Source of the DNA: Pseudomonas sp. HN11
GTDB taxonomy: Bacteria > Pseudomonadota > Gammaproteobacteria > Pseudomonadales > Pseudomonadaceae
DNA length: 64,000 bases
Direction: 5' to 3'
NCBI RefSeq assembly: GCF_021390155.1
Contig: NZ_CP089985.1
Span: 496,001-560,000 of the forward strand
In this document: positions 8,263-16,970 of the stretch, in pieces
How the letters are laid out: each line of letters begins with the position of its first letter
Numbering within the stretch: position 1 is the stretch's first letter
The notes under the pieces: model-generated
What the model was told of the DNA's origin: nothing
What the model saw: the letters and a program-made list of their open reading frames with translations, nothing else
Databases searched by the model: none
Made by a program: the position numbers and the translations under genes

Positions 8263-8397
8263 CTCAAGCGATTTTTATCATTTAAGAATCGTCTTACGCC
8301 GAAAATCGGCGTTTGCGCCCTGGGTCATCAGCCTTGGCGATGTTAGCGTGGCCTACCGTGAAAATAACAATGGCTGATGGGGCAGAAGGAGTGGTTC

Positions 8398-8754
8398 ATG
8401 AGGATCAGGTCGAAAGTCTTGTGGCTGGTGCTGTGTCTTTTGCTCGCCGGCTGCGGAACCATCAATACGGTGTTCCGTCCAGATGCGGTGACCAGTCAGA
8501 ACCTCAAGGATTCACGCAGCCACTGCGAAAACGTGCCGCGTGTCTACAGCGGAGTGATCTATGGTTTCTGCACGCTCAATGGCGAACCTGCGCCGGACAA
8601 AAGCTTGAAGGACAAAAGCCTGATCGACCATGGCGGGAGCATGCTACCCATTGTCGCGGTCGAGTTTGTCGCCTCCGGCGTGCTGGACACGCTGGTGCTG
8701 CCCTATACCATTTACCGCCAGAGCCAGGACGGTAGTATCGAGATCTTCCGATGA
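8398..8754 (+). CDS. YceK/YidQ-family small lipoprotein
   Basis: This predicted lipoprotein has 118 residues. ATG 8398 is preferred over the in-frame ATG at 8377 because AAGGAG (8386-8391) lies six bases before it and because the signal peptide then has normal length. The lipobox LLAGC marks lipidation at the Cys near residue 18. The remainder, with SGVIYGFC and the C-terminal FVASGVLDTLVLPYTIYR, resembles the YceK/YidQ family (LVFDTLLLP motif), whose function is unknown. It stands alone upstream of the carbamoyltransferase operon on the same strand. Confidence 0.8.
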   Translation: MRIRSKVLWLVLCLLLAGCGTINTVFRPDAVTSQNLKDSRSHCENVPRVYSGVIYGFCTLNGEPAPDKSLKDKSLIDHGGSMLPIVAVEFVASGVLDTLVLPYTIYRQSQDGSIEIFR

Positions 8755-8799
8755 TCCCTCTTGCTACTTGCCGCTAACAGCTCCCCCCTGCTTTTAAGC

Positions 8800-8805
8800 T
8801 ATAAT
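8800..8805 (+). promoter_or_regulatory. Candidate -10 (TATAAT) for the carbamoyltransferase operon
   Basis: A perfect TATAAT lies 92 bases before the GTG start of the carbamoyltransferase gene. No good -35 hexamer is visible at 16-18 bases spacing, so this is a suggestion only. The untranslated leader that would result contains a small CCTGCC/GGCAGG hairpin (8824-8837). Confidence 0.4.
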
Positions 8806-8896
8806 CCCGCCCTTTAGCTGTTTCCTGCCCAGGCAGGAGGCACACTTTTTTCAGGCGCAACCCGCCTGCATGCAGACTAAAAGAGGCTAGACCCCT

Positions 8897-10654
8897 GTGG
8901 CATTGACGATTCTTGGCCTGTCCGGCGCCCTTAGCCATGATCCTTCCGCAGCCTTGTATATCGACGGCAAGCTGATCGCGGCCGCCGAAGAAGAGCGCTT
9001 CGTACGCGACAAACATGCAAAGAACCGCATGCCCTACGAATCGGCGAAGTTCTGCCTGGAGCAGGCCGGTATCAAGCCTTCCGACGTTGACGTGGTGGCG
9101 ATTCCGTTCGCCCCGATCAGCTTGTTCGGCGAGGCACGCTGGCACTACGCCAAGCGTTACTGGTACGCCCCGGACCGCGCGCTCGACGCGATCCTGATGG
9201 GCAACCGTCGCTACAAGCGTTATCGCAACAAGATCGTCTGGTGTCTGGAACAACTGGGCTTCGATCCCAAGAAAATCAAGATCGAGCCGGTTGAACACCA
9301 CTTGGCCCACGCTTCCAGCGCTTACCACTGCTCCGGCTTCCAAGAGAAAACCGCGATTCTCGGCATCGACGGTAAAGGTGAGTACGCCACCACGTTCTTC
9401 GGCTATGGCGAAAACGGCAAGATCCACAAAATCAAGGAATTCTACGACCCGGACTCCCTCGGCGGCCTTTACGGCGCAATCACCGAGTTTCTCGGTTTCG
9501 AGATGCTCGACGGCGAATTCAAGGTCATGGGCATGGCGCCGTATGGCGATGCCAGCAAGTACGATTTCTCGCGCCTGGCCTCCTTCGAAAATGGCGAGCT
9601 GGTAATCAACACCGAATACGCCAACGTCATCGGCCTGCGCCGCTATAAAGAGAAAGGCAAGGGTTTCTACTTCTCGCCAAAACTGATCGAGTGGCTGGGG
9701 CCCAAGCGCGAAGGCGATATCGCCGACGAGCCGTACATCCATTACGCCGCCAGCATGCAGGCGCTGTTCGAGAAGCTGGCGCTGCAGATGATCGACCACT
9801 ACCTGGGCGACATCCTGAAAGACACCGGCAAGCTGGCCTTCGCCGGCGGCTGCGCACTGAACGTCAAGCTGAACCAGAAGATCATCGCCCGCGACGACGT
9901 GAAAGAGCTGTTCGTGCAACCGGCGTCCGGCGATGCCGGTACGGCGGTCGGTGCGGCGGCCTACGTGTCCCACGCCCGTGGTGTACCGGTCGAGAAGATG
10001 GAACACGTTTACCTCGGCCCGTCCTACAGCAACGAAGACGTGATTGCCGCGTGCGCCAAGCACGAGAGCAAGCCGAACTGGCGCAAGATCGAGAACATGC
10101 CGCAGCGCATCGCCAAGATCATGGTCGATGGCAACCCGGTGGCCTGGTTCCAGGGGCGCATGGAGTTTGGTCCACGTGCATTGGGTGGTCGTTCGATCAT
10201 CGGTTGCCCAAGTGCCACTGGCGTGGCTGACCGCATCAACCACCAGATCAAGTTCCGCGAGCGCTGGAGGCCGTTCTGCCCGTCGATGCTCGACACGGTG
10301 GCTCCGCAGATGATCAAGGTCGATCACCCGGCGCCGTTCATGACCTTCACTTTTGAAGTGTCTGAAGAGTGGAAAACCCGCGTGCCGGAAGTGGTCCATG
10401 AAGATGGTACCTCCCGGGCCCAGGTGCTCAAGCGCGAATACAACCCGCGCTACTACGACATGATGAAAGAGTTGGAAGTACTGACCGGTAACGGCGTGTC
10501 CCTGAACACCTCGCTCAACCGTCGTGGCGAAGCGATGATCTGCTCGCCGACCGACGCACTGAACATGTTCTTCGGCTCCGACCTGCAGTATCTGATCATG
10601 GAAGACATCCTGGTCGTCAAAGACGGCGTGGACCCTTATGACGCGCTCGGCTGA
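8897..10654 (+). CDS. wapO: O-carbamoyltransferase of the NodU/CmcH family (LPS core carbamoylation)
   Basis: This 585-residue protein is of the NodU/CmcH/TobZ carbamoyltransferase family, which uses carbamoyl phosphate and ATP to carbamoylate a sugar hydroxyl. The start is GTG 8897, giving MALTILGLSGALSHDPSAAL as in relatives. The N-terminal Kae1-like domain shows VEHHLAHASSAYHCS (near residue 133, metal-binding histidines), GIDGKGEY and FKVMGMAPYG. The C-terminal domain has GRMEFGPRALGGRSI (near residue 420) and FCPSMLD. P. aeruginosa core heptose II carries a 7-O-carbamoyl group, and the gene there is in this position. The symbol rests on that synteny. It overlaps wapH by 17 bases. Confidence 0.9.
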   Translation: MALTILGLSGALSHDPSAALYIDGKLIAAAEEERFVRDKHAKNRMPYESAKFCLEQAGIKPSDVDVVAIPFAPISLFGEARWHYAKRYWYAPDRALDAILMGNRRYKRYRNKIVWCLEQLGFDPKKIKIEPVEHHLAHASSAYHCSGFQEKTAILGIDGKGEYATTFFGYGENGKIHKIKEFYDPDSLGGLYGAITEFLGFEMLDGEFKVMGMAPYGDASKYDFSRLASFENGELVINTEYANVIGLRRYKEKGKGFYFSPKLIEWLGPKREGDIADEPYIHYAASMQALFEKLALQMIDHYLGDILKDTGKLAFAGGCALNVKLNQKIIARDDVKELFVQPASGDAGTAVGAAAYVSHARGVPVEKMEHVYLGPSYSNEDVIAACAKHESKPNWRKIENMPQRIAKIMVDGNPVAWFQGRMEFGPRALGGRSIIGCPSATGVADRINHQIKFRERWRPFCPSMLDTVAPQMIKVDHPAPFMTFTFEVSEEWKTRVPEVVHEDGTSRAQVLKREYNPRYYDMMKELEVLTGNGVSLNTSLNRRGEAMICSPTDALNMFFGSDLQYLIMEDILVVKDGVDPYDALG

Positions 10655-11768
10655 CCGCCACGTCCTGCAGTTCTGCCACGGCTATGACGGGCCGTTCCTG
10701 GACTGTGCGCGGCAGTACGCCAGTCTGTTCGCAGGGTCCGGCTACAAGGTGACCACGGTGTTCCTCACCGGGGTTGCCGACCCTGAAGTGGCGGCGGGTT
10801 GCGCCAGTGATGAGGTGTTGTTCATGGAGTTCAGCTCGAAGGCCATTCGTGGCCTCAAGCTGGGCGCCATCGCCGAGATGCGCAAAATCGCCGCCTCTCG
10901 CGATTTCATTTTCTGCATCGCGCACCGCGCCAAGCCCATCTATGTCGCGCTGCTCGCCACGCGGTTGCAGGTGATTGGTGTGCACCATGCCTTTGGTGAC
11001 TATCAACGCCGTGGTCGCCGGCTGTTTGCCTCGATTTTCCGCAAGCGCCTGAGCTTGCTGGCGGTTTCCGATGCCGTGCGCGATGACATCCGTCGTTGCC
11101 TGCCGAAATGGCCGGCGGCGCGTATCCAGACCTTGTACAACCGCATCGATGTCGAAACCCTGCAAGCCCAGCAGGTGTCCAGGGATGAGGCGCGGGATGC
11201 CCTCGGGTTGTCGCCGGACGAATGGGTGGTCGGCAATGTCGGTCGCCTGCACCCGGACAAGGACCAGGCCACGCTGCTCAAGGGCTTTGCCTTGGCGCTG
11301 GCGCAGTTGCCGATTGAAAGTCGCCTGGCGATCCTCGGCACCGGGCGCCTGGAACAAGACCTGAAGGAGCTGGCCCGGGAACTGGGAATCGCCGACAAGG
11401 TATTGTTCCTCGGCCAGGTGCCGGGGGCGCGCCGTTATTTCCGCGCGTTTGATGTGTTTGCGTTGAGTTCCGACCACGAGCCTTTCGGCATGGTACTGCT
11501 GGAGGCCATGGCGGCTGGCCTGCCGTTGCTGGCCACGGCCTGCGGCGGTGCGAAAGAAGTGGTCGAAGGCGTCGGTATCCTGTTCCCGTTCGGTGACGCC
11601 GAGCACCTTGCCCAGGGGCTGCAGCACCTGGCAGCGATGGATCAGCATCAGCAACGGCAGTGTGCCGAGATGATGCTGGAGCGCCTGCATGCGCGGTTTT
11701 CGGATCAGGCGGTACGCGATACCTTCTGGCAACTGCCGCACGTTATTGAACTGACCGCGGGGGCTTGA
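10638..11768 (+). CDS. wapH: WapH-like LPS core glycosyltransferase (GT4)
   Basis: This 376-residue GT4 (GT-B fold) glycosyltransferase lies where P. aeruginosa has wapH, an outer-core sugar transferase. Visible features are VGNVGRLHPDKDQATLLKGF (donor domain start, near residue 199) and the signature SSDHEPFGMVLLEAMAAGLP near residue 276, with the conserved paired glutamates. The ATG at 10638 lies inside the carbamoyltransferase 3' end. The stop overlaps the next start (TGATG), so the operon is tightly coupled. The exact sugar is not deducible from the sequence. Confidence 0.88.
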   Translation: MTRSADRHVLQFCHGYDGPFLDCARQYASLFAGSGYKVTTVFLTGVADPEVAAGCASDEVLFMEFSSKAIRGLKLGAIAEMRKIAASRDFIFCIAHRAKPIYVALLATRLQVIGVHHAFGDYQRRGRRLFASIFRKRLSLLAVSDAVRDDIRRCLPKWPAARIQTLYNRIDVETLQAQQVSRDEARDALGLSPDEWVVGNVGRLHPDKDQATLLKGFALALAQLPIESRLAILGTGRLEQDLKELARELGIADKVLFLGQVPGARRYFRAFDVFALSSDHEPFGMVLLEAMAAGLPLLATACGGAKEVVEGVGILFPFGDAEHLAQGLQHLAAMDQHQQRQCAEMMLERLHARFSDQAVRDTFWQLPHVIELTAGA

Positions 11769-12664
11769 TGCTCAATCGATTCCAAGGCTGGCGCGAGCGG
11801 GGCTGGTCCGTCGTTGAGGCACCTGTCTACAGTGACGCCTGGCAGCGTTTTGGCGGCAGCGTCGCAACCCACCCGCAAGTGATCGAGCGCCTGGCAGGCC
11901 TCGCTGAGATTCCGGTGCGTTACCTGGCCTGGGAACACGCCGGTGAATTGCAAGCATGCATTGCGACCTGGGGGCGAGACCTGGCCTTGTCCAAGGACGT
12001 GCTCAAGCAGCGCGGCAAAAAGGGCTTGTTCGATCTGGGCAATGCTGAATTGATCCTGCCCGCTGCGCCTGCGGCTCAGGTGCCGTTGCGGCACCGCGCG
12101 CGTTACCTGTCGATACTGAACGAAGGCCGTTTCAGTGGCCTAAAGCCCCAGGCCGAGCAATTGGCGATGGCGCGCACCCCAGAAGAACTGTCGAAAAAAT
12201 TCCGCTACAACCAGCGCCGCGAACTGCGTCTGCTGGAAGAGGCCGGTGGCGTCGTGCGGCCAGTGAGTGAGTTTTCCAGCCCTGAACTGGCAGCGATCTA
12301 CTGCGATTTGTTTTTGCGACGCTGGGGCTTCGTCGCCACGGGAGCAGAGCGTATGGCTGAAGTCATCGAGCTGTTGCGCGAATGGCTGATCGGCTCGGTG
12401 ATTTTCCTCAATGATGCGCCGATTGCGGTCCAGCTGGTGTACCGGGTCGAGTCGCCTTCGTTGATCAGCGTGGAATACGTCAACGGCGGCGTGGACCCTG
12501 AAACGCGTGCCTTCAGCCCGGGCAGCGTGCTGAGTTTTCTGAACACCCAGAGTGCCTGGGCGCAGGCGCGTGAAGCCGGTAAACCGCTGCGCTTTTCCTT
12601 CGGGCGTGCCGACCGTGAATACAAGGACCGTTGGTGCAACCCTGTACCGGTGCTGACGGTATGA
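11768..12664 (+). CDS. mig-14: Mig-14-like protein (acyltransferase-fold, antimicrobial-peptide resistance)
   Basis: This 298-residue protein is of the Mig-14 family, inner-membrane-associated proteins linked to tolerance of cationic antimicrobial peptides in Salmonella and Pseudomonas. The diagnostic segment is SKKFRYNQRRELRLLEEAGG (near residue 142). It is followed by a GNAT/FemAB-like half with SVEYVNGGVD and FSFGRADREYKDRW, which suggests an acyl or aminoacyl transfer fold. The start is ATG 11768, sharing its A with the wapH stop. Its stop overlaps the dnpA start. Being locked into the LPS core operon supports a role in modifying the cell surface. Biochemistry is unknown. Confidence 0.82.
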   Translation: MLNRFQGWRERGWSVVEAPVYSDAWQRFGGSVATHPQVIERLAGLAEIPVRYLAWEHAGELQACIATWGRDLALSKDVLKQRGKKGLFDLGNAELILPAAPAAQVPLRHRARYLSILNEGRFSGLKPQAEQLAMARTPEELSKKFRYNQRRELRLLEEAGGVVRPVSEFSSPELAAIYCDLFLRRWGFVATGAERMAEVIELLREWLIGSVIFLNDAPIAVQLVYRVESPSLISVEYVNGGVDPETRAFSPGSVLSFLNTQSAWAQAREAGKPLRFSFGRADREYKDRWCNPVPVLTV

Positions 12665-14070
12665 GCCGCAAACAGCAATTACTCAAGCGCCATCGACGCA
12701 ACAAGCGCGTCGGTCTGTTGATTGGCTTGGTGCTGCTGGTGGTGATCGGTGTCTGGGTGGCCTGGTGGTTGCCGTTGGTGCTCGGCGTGCTGGCGTGGAT
12801 CGCCCATGAGGCGTGGTTTGCCGATCATTTGTTTTATGCGCCCAATGAGGATTATCAGTATCGCTTTTCGGCGGATGCCGAAGTGGTGGGCGTTCGTCTC
12901 GACGGCGGACGGCTGCTGCTTGACTCGCCGCTGGACGCGGATACGACGCTGGTGTTGGCGATCCGGGTCAGAAGCCGTTGGTTGGGGCGCTTCCTGGACC
13001 CTGCCGTTGAGATTCTGGGTGGCGTCAGTCCCGATCGACAGGCATTCGAGCGCGGTGTGAATGGCGTTCGCTATCTCAACCTCAGTGGCTTGGCCCTGGC
13101 TTTGTCGGCAGGCGAGCTGCAGTTGCGCACACGTTATTGCCGGTTGCTGGATGCACCCCGTTTGTGGTCCTGGGCGACGCCTGATTACTCGGCGCAACGG
13201 GTGATGGTCATCGCCCCCCATGCTGACGATGCGGAACTCGCCGCTTTCGGGCTCTACGGGCGGGCCGACAAACCCTGGGTCGTCACCCTCACCGCCGGTG
13301 AAATCGAAGCTGAACACTATCAGCAAATGGGCCTGGACCCGGTCGAAGCGTCACGCATCAAGGGGCGTCTGCGTGCCTGGGACAGCATCGCCGTACCTCG
13401 CTGGGCCGGGGTGCCCGAGGCGCATTGCGTGCAATTGGGTTACTTCTGCCTGCAATTGCCGGCAATGCGCGCGACGCCGGATCAGCCGGTCGCTTCGCGC
13501 GAAGCGAACCTCTCGGATATCCGCCTGTTCCGCCGGTTCAACCCGTTTGCGCTGCCCGCTGACCAGGATGGCCTACCCACCTGGAACAACCTGTTGGCCG
13601 ACTTGCGCCAATTGCTGCTCACGGCACGTCCCGAAGTGATTGTATTACCCCATCCGGTTCTCGACCCTCACCCGGACCACATCTGTGCGCAACAAGCGGT
13701 CGCCGAGGCGCTGCAGGGGCTGGAATGGCAACCGACCACTGTGTTGGGCTACGCCAACCACCTGCATGACAACGACCGTTGGCCCATGGGCGATGCGGGG
13801 GCGGGCATTGCGTTGCCACCGCAGTTCGACGATGGGATGGAATTGACGCCGTGCAGTCTATCGCTGTCGCTGGAGGAGCAGCGGGACAAGGCCATGGCGT
13901 TGGGGATGATGCATGATCTGCAACCGGCGCCGCCGTTCAAGCGTCGTGTGCGGCGCTGGCTGCAGCGTTTACTGGCGGGGCGCGCGCCGTCGCCATACGG
14001 TGAGAATGAATTTTTCCGTAAAGCCGTACGACGGCATGAGTTGTTCTGGCGTTTGGGAAAGGAAAAGTAA
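12661..14070 (+). CDS. dnpA: DnpA-like PIG-L family de-N-acetylase
   Basis: This is a 469-residue membrane-anchored PIG-L/LmbE deacetylase. ATG 12661 overlaps the previous stop (ATGA). A basic N-terminus (SRKQQLLKRHRRNKRVG) leads into two hydrophobic helices (about residues 17-50). The zinc site is IAPHADDAEL (His187, Asp189, Asp190) together with HPVLDPHPDH near residue 331. In P. aeruginosa DnpA lies in this same position and affects fluoroquinolone tolerance. Its likely substrate is an N-acetylated core sugar, which is inferred. Translation is coupled to the following ssg gene through TAATG. Confidence 0.88.
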   Translation: MSRKQQLLKRHRRNKRVGLLIGLVLLVVIGVWVAWWLPLVLGVLAWIAHEAWFADHLFYAPNEDYQYRFSADAEVVGVRLDGGRLLLDSPLDADTTLVLAIRVRSRWLGRFLDPAVEILGGVSPDRQAFERGVNGVRYLNLSGLALALSAGELQLRTRYCRLLDAPRLWSWATPDYSAQRVMVIAPHADDAELAAFGLYGRADKPWVVTLTAGEIEAEHYQQMGLDPVEASRIKGRLRAWDSIAVPRWAGVPEAHCVQLGYFCLQLPAMRATPDQPVASREANLSDIRLFRRFNPFALPADQDGLPTWNNLLADLRQLLLTARPEVIVLPHPVLDPHPDHICAQQAVAEALQGLEWQPTTVLGYANHLHDNDRWPMGDAGAGIALPPQFDDGMELTPCSLSLSLEEQRDKAMALGMMHDLQPAPPFKRRVRRWLQRLLAGRAPSPYGENEFFRKAVRRHELFWRLGKEK

Positions 14071-15026
14071 TGAAAGTCTTGTTTCTGGTGCAGAAAGAAC
14101 AGCGCGCCATCCTGGACCGTTTGTACGAAGGTGTGGCCGAGCATTGCGACTGTGATATCCGCTGGCTGAGCAGTGACGAGCAACGCAACCTGCGCGGTTA
14201 CTTCCGGCGCGAAGTCGACGTGACCCGCTACGATCGTATTGTGTTCTTCCTGCGCTTCAAGCAGGAAATCCGCCAGGTCGCGTTTATCCGCACGATCCCG
14301 AACCTGGTGATCCTCGAGCACGATGCTTATCAGAACTATATTCCCTGCAAGTACACCGGCAAGTTCAGCGCTCATTACCGCCGCTTGCCGTGGGCGCGGG
14401 TAATCAGCTCCGGCCATATGGTGACCGAGCGCCTGCGTGCGGAAGGCTTTGACGCGGTTTTCGTGCCCAAGGGCTATGACCAGGCGCTGCTGCAGCCACA
14501 GGACCGTGAGCGCGATATCGAACTGGCGTTTGTCGGCAGCACCAATAGCGTGGCCTATAGCGGTCGCAAGGCGTTGCTCGATGAATTGTCACAGGTGGAG
14601 CCTCTGGTCGTAACGCGCACCAAGTCCGGTGAAGAGTACTGCGCGACGCTCAACCGCATCCGGTTTTTCGTCAGTGCCGATGTGGGCATGGGCGAGTATA
14701 TGATCAAGAACTTCGAAGCCATGGCCTGCGGCTGCGTGCTGCTGGCGTTCGACCAAGGCGCTGAGGAAAACGCGGCACTCGGGTTCAAGGACATGGTCAA
14801 CGTAGTGTTCTACAGGGACATCCCGCACTTGCAGGAAAAGCTCGCGGTGTTGCGGTCCAACCCGCAACTGGCCGTCGATATTGCCCGCAGTGGGCAGGAC
14901 CTGGCCGTCAGCCAGTTCAGTTTTGCGCGTATCGGCGAACGTATTGTAGAAGTGCTTCACCCGCCTCTGCGACCGCGCGCGCCATTGAGACTTTTGGAAA
15001 GGTTGCGTCTGAAGCTGGGCGTTTGA
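14070..15026 (+). CDS. ssg: Ssg-like cell-surface polysaccharide glycosyltransferase
   Basis: This 318-residue protein matches the Ssg type of glycosyltransferase, required in P. aeruginosa and plant-associated pseudomonads for normal LPS and exopolysaccharide. The N-terminal half has SSDEQRNLRGYFRREVDVTR and LEHDAYQNYI. The C-terminal half, a glycosyl transferase 1-type domain, has LAFVGSTNSVAYSGRKALL and NFEAMACGCVLLAFDQGAEE. The start shares a base with the dnpA stop. This is the end of the tightly overlapping gene string; about 50 AT-richer bases follow before the next gene. Confidence 0.85.
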   Translation: MKVLFLVQKEQRAILDRLYEGVAEHCDCDIRWLSSDEQRNLRGYFRREVDVTRYDRIVFFLRFKQEIRQVAFIRTIPNLVILEHDAYQNYIPCKYTGKFSAHYRRLPWARVISSGHMVTERLRAEGFDAVFVPKGYDQALLQPQDRERDIELAFVGSTNSVAYSGRKALLDELSQVEPLVVTRTKSGEEYCATLNRIRFFVSADVGMGEYMIKNFEAMACGCVLLAFDQGAEENAALGFKDMVNVVFYRDIPHLQEKLAVLRSNPQLAVDIARSGQDLAVSQFSFARIGERIVEVLHPPLRPRAPLRLLERLRLKLGV

Positions 15027-15077
15027 TATCGGCTAAATGGCTGCGGATGATAGCCATATGATATTATCGAGGCTTAA

Positions 15078-15839
15078 ATGCGGTTCTCTGATCAAAGTGA
15101 CATAACGCTTGTAGTCACCAGCTGTGGTCGTTTTGACCTGCTGGAGCGTACGCTCAAGAGCTTTGACCTTTTCAACACCGCAGATATACGCGAAGTCTTC
15201 ATTACTGAGGACTCCGGTGATGAAGCGGTTCGCCGCGCAATTCCCGAGCACTGGAACAGTCATTGCACTTTCTTTATCAATCGTCCAAAGCTTGGGCAGC
15301 TGGCATCCATCGACTTGGCATACGGAGCGGTCAAGACGTCTTATATCTTTCATTGCGAAGACGATTGGGCGTTTTATCGACCAGGGTTTGTCGAGGATTC
15401 CAAGACCGTACTCGAGCAGCGCCCGGATATTCTTCAAGTCTGGTTGCGCAACTACGTTTATGACCTGCAGGTGCACAGCCCCTATATCCATCTGGGGCCA
15501 CGCGAGCTGATTGGTGGCGTGCCTTGCTATTCTTTGTTGTCTGATAAGCCGGAGTGGCAGGGATTCTCCTTGAACCCGGGCTTACGGCGCATCAAGGAAT
15601 ATTGGTTGTGTGCCCCTTATGCCGGGTTCGGAGGGGAAAAAGGGCTTTCCAAGCGTTACGCGCAGCTCAACCTGGCCGCTGTGACGCTGGAAGGCGATGC
15701 GGTCTTGCATACCGGTTTCGGTTTGCATGTGGCCACGGCGTCGGAGCGTTTGCACAAGGCGAGGCGTAAGCGACGAGAGCGAATCAAACTGGTGTTCGCG
15801 CTGGTACTGGGGGCCGCAATCGGCTGGTTGATCGGTTAG
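15078..15839 (+). CDS. GT2-type glycosyltransferase with C-terminal membrane helix
   Basis: This 253-residue protein begins like family 2 glycosyltransferases (DITLVVTSCGRFDLLERTL). An acidic HCEDDWAFYRPGF motif near residue 93 could bind the metal-nucleotide sugar. The C-terminus is basic (ARRKRRERIK) and then ends in one hydrophobic helix (LVFALVLGAAIGWLIG), suggesting inner-membrane attachment. In P. aeruginosa the neighbouring position holds the rhamnosyltransferase gene wapR. I cannot tell whether this is its counterpart, since the protein is shorter. An AT-rich patch before the start (15025-15077) may contain a promoter. Confidence 0.75.
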   Translation: MRFSDQSDITLVVTSCGRFDLLERTLKSFDLFNTADIREVFITEDSGDEAVRRAIPEHWNSHCTFFINRPKLGQLASIDLAYGAVKTSYIFHCEDDWAFYRPGFVEDSKTVLEQRPDILQVWLRNYVYDLQVHSPYIHLGPRELIGGVPCYSLLSDKPEWQGFSLNPGLRRIKEYWLCAPYAGFGGEKGLSKRYAQLNLAAVTLEGDAVLHTGFGLHVATASERLHKARRKRRERIKLVFALVLGAAIGWLIG

Positions 15840-15884
15840 TGACACGCAACAAGCCAACACCCTACCGCAAAGGTCATTTTTTCG

Positions 15885-16970
15885 ATGAGTATCCTCAACA
15901 TTATGTGGGCCGGTGGTGCTGCATTCGCTTCGGTGCAGAAGGTTCACCAGCAGATACTTTCCCACGCCGTCACCCGTGCACCGATTGACACGTGGTTGCT
16001 TCAAGGCAGTGCGCCCAGCGGTGAGCAGGCTGTCGAATGGAAACTTTCTTCTGCCCGGTTAAAAGGCCGCCACCTCTGGAAATTGATGACGCCGTGGATA
16101 CGTGCGCGTTTTCAGAAGGCGCTGCCTGAAAATCTTGAAGTTGCATTGCTGGATGGCATTGGCGTCGCGCGGGTGATGTTGCCGGTACTCAAGCGCTTGC
16201 CGCAGGTACGGGTGGTTGTGGTTTTTCATGGCGCCACGCGTTTGCGTCGGGCTGATCAGAAGCTGCTTGAGCAGTTTTCAGCCACGCAATTGACGCTTGC
16301 GGCGGTGTCAAAAACCCTTGCACAGTCCCTTGAGCGCTACTTGAAACGGCCTGTGGAGGTGCTGCGCAGCGCCTTCGACCCCGACGCGTTCCGCGCGGCG
16401 ACGCTTGCACGCGAACAGGCGCGTGCTCACCTGGGGCTGCCGTTGGCAGGCTGGCCGGTGGTGGGCGCAGTAGGTCGTTTGGTGGATGGCAAAGGGTTTG
16501 GCTGTTTGCTGGAGGCGTTTGCCAGTGTCTTGGCTCATCAACCTGATGCGCGCCTGGTGATCATCGGTGAAGGCTCGGCACGGGCAGCCCTTGAAGCGCA
16601 AATCGAACAACTGGGCTTGCAGGGCAGGGTGTCGCTACCGGGTCATCTGCCCGAGGCGGCGACGCTGTATCGAGCGTTTGACTGGGTGGCTATTCCGTCG
16701 ATGCAAGAAGGTCTGGGCCTGATCCTGCAAGAGGCCGTGATGGCCGGTGTGCCTGTACTGACCAGCGAATTGGAGGTATTTCGTGAACAGTTGGCAGATA
16801 CCGGCTGGTACGCTACTTCCAGCGATGCGCAGGCCTGGGCCCAATTGATGGAGCGAGCGTTCGCTGCCTCGTCCCACGACGTGCTGGCGGCGCAGTCGCG
16901 GGCGTTGGCGCCGGAGCAGGCCTGGAAGGATTTCAGCGAAACCTCCCGGCGCCTGTTTTCATGCCGCTAG
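15885..16970 (+). CDS. GT4 glycosyltransferase of the LPS core locus
   Basis: This 361-residue GT-B fold glycosyltransferase opens with MSILNIMWAGGAAFASVQKV. It carries VVVFHGATRLRR in the N-lobe, VGAVGRLVDGKGFGCLLEAF at the start of the donor domain (near residue 190), and PSMQEGLGLILQEAVMAGVP near residue 272. Its sugar specificity is unknown. It is separated from the GT2 gene by 45 bases and converges on a kinase-like gene that overlaps its last 12 bases from the other strand. I read it together with the GT2 gene as the variable outer-core part of the locus. Confidence 0.85.
   Translation: MSILNIMWAGGAAFASVQKVHQQILSHAVTRAPIDTWLLQGSAPSGEQAVEWKLSSARLKGRHLWKLMTPWIRARFQKALPENLEVALLDGIGVARVMLPVLKRLPQVRVVVVFHGATRLRRADQKLLEQFSATQLTLAAVSKTLAQSLERYLKRPVEVLRSAFDPDAFRAATLAREQARAHLGLPLAGWPVVGAVGRLVDGKGFGCLLEAFASVLAHQPDARLVIIGEGSARAALEAQIEQLGLQGRVSLPGHLPEAATLYRAFDWVAIPSMQEGLGLILQEAVMAGVPVLTSELEVFREQLADTGWYATSSDAQAWAQLMERAFAASSHDVLAAQSRALAPEQAWKDFSETSRRLFSCR

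Noticed and set aside
8296-8312. Small hairpin ACGCCGA-AAA-TCGGCGT
   Set aside because: The stem is seven base pairs with only three T following and it does not follow any intact gene, so I do not call it a terminator.
8774-10399. Long minus-strand ORF (541 codons) opposite the carbamoyltransferase gene
   Set aside because: It is a high-GC antisense shadow: composition is rich in His, Arg, Val and Gly with no domain, and the plus strand holds a clear family member.
15023-15067. Promoter before the GT2 gene from TTGATA and TATGAT/TATTAT
   Set aside because: The spacing between the hexamers is 28 bases or more, too long for a sigma-70 promoter.
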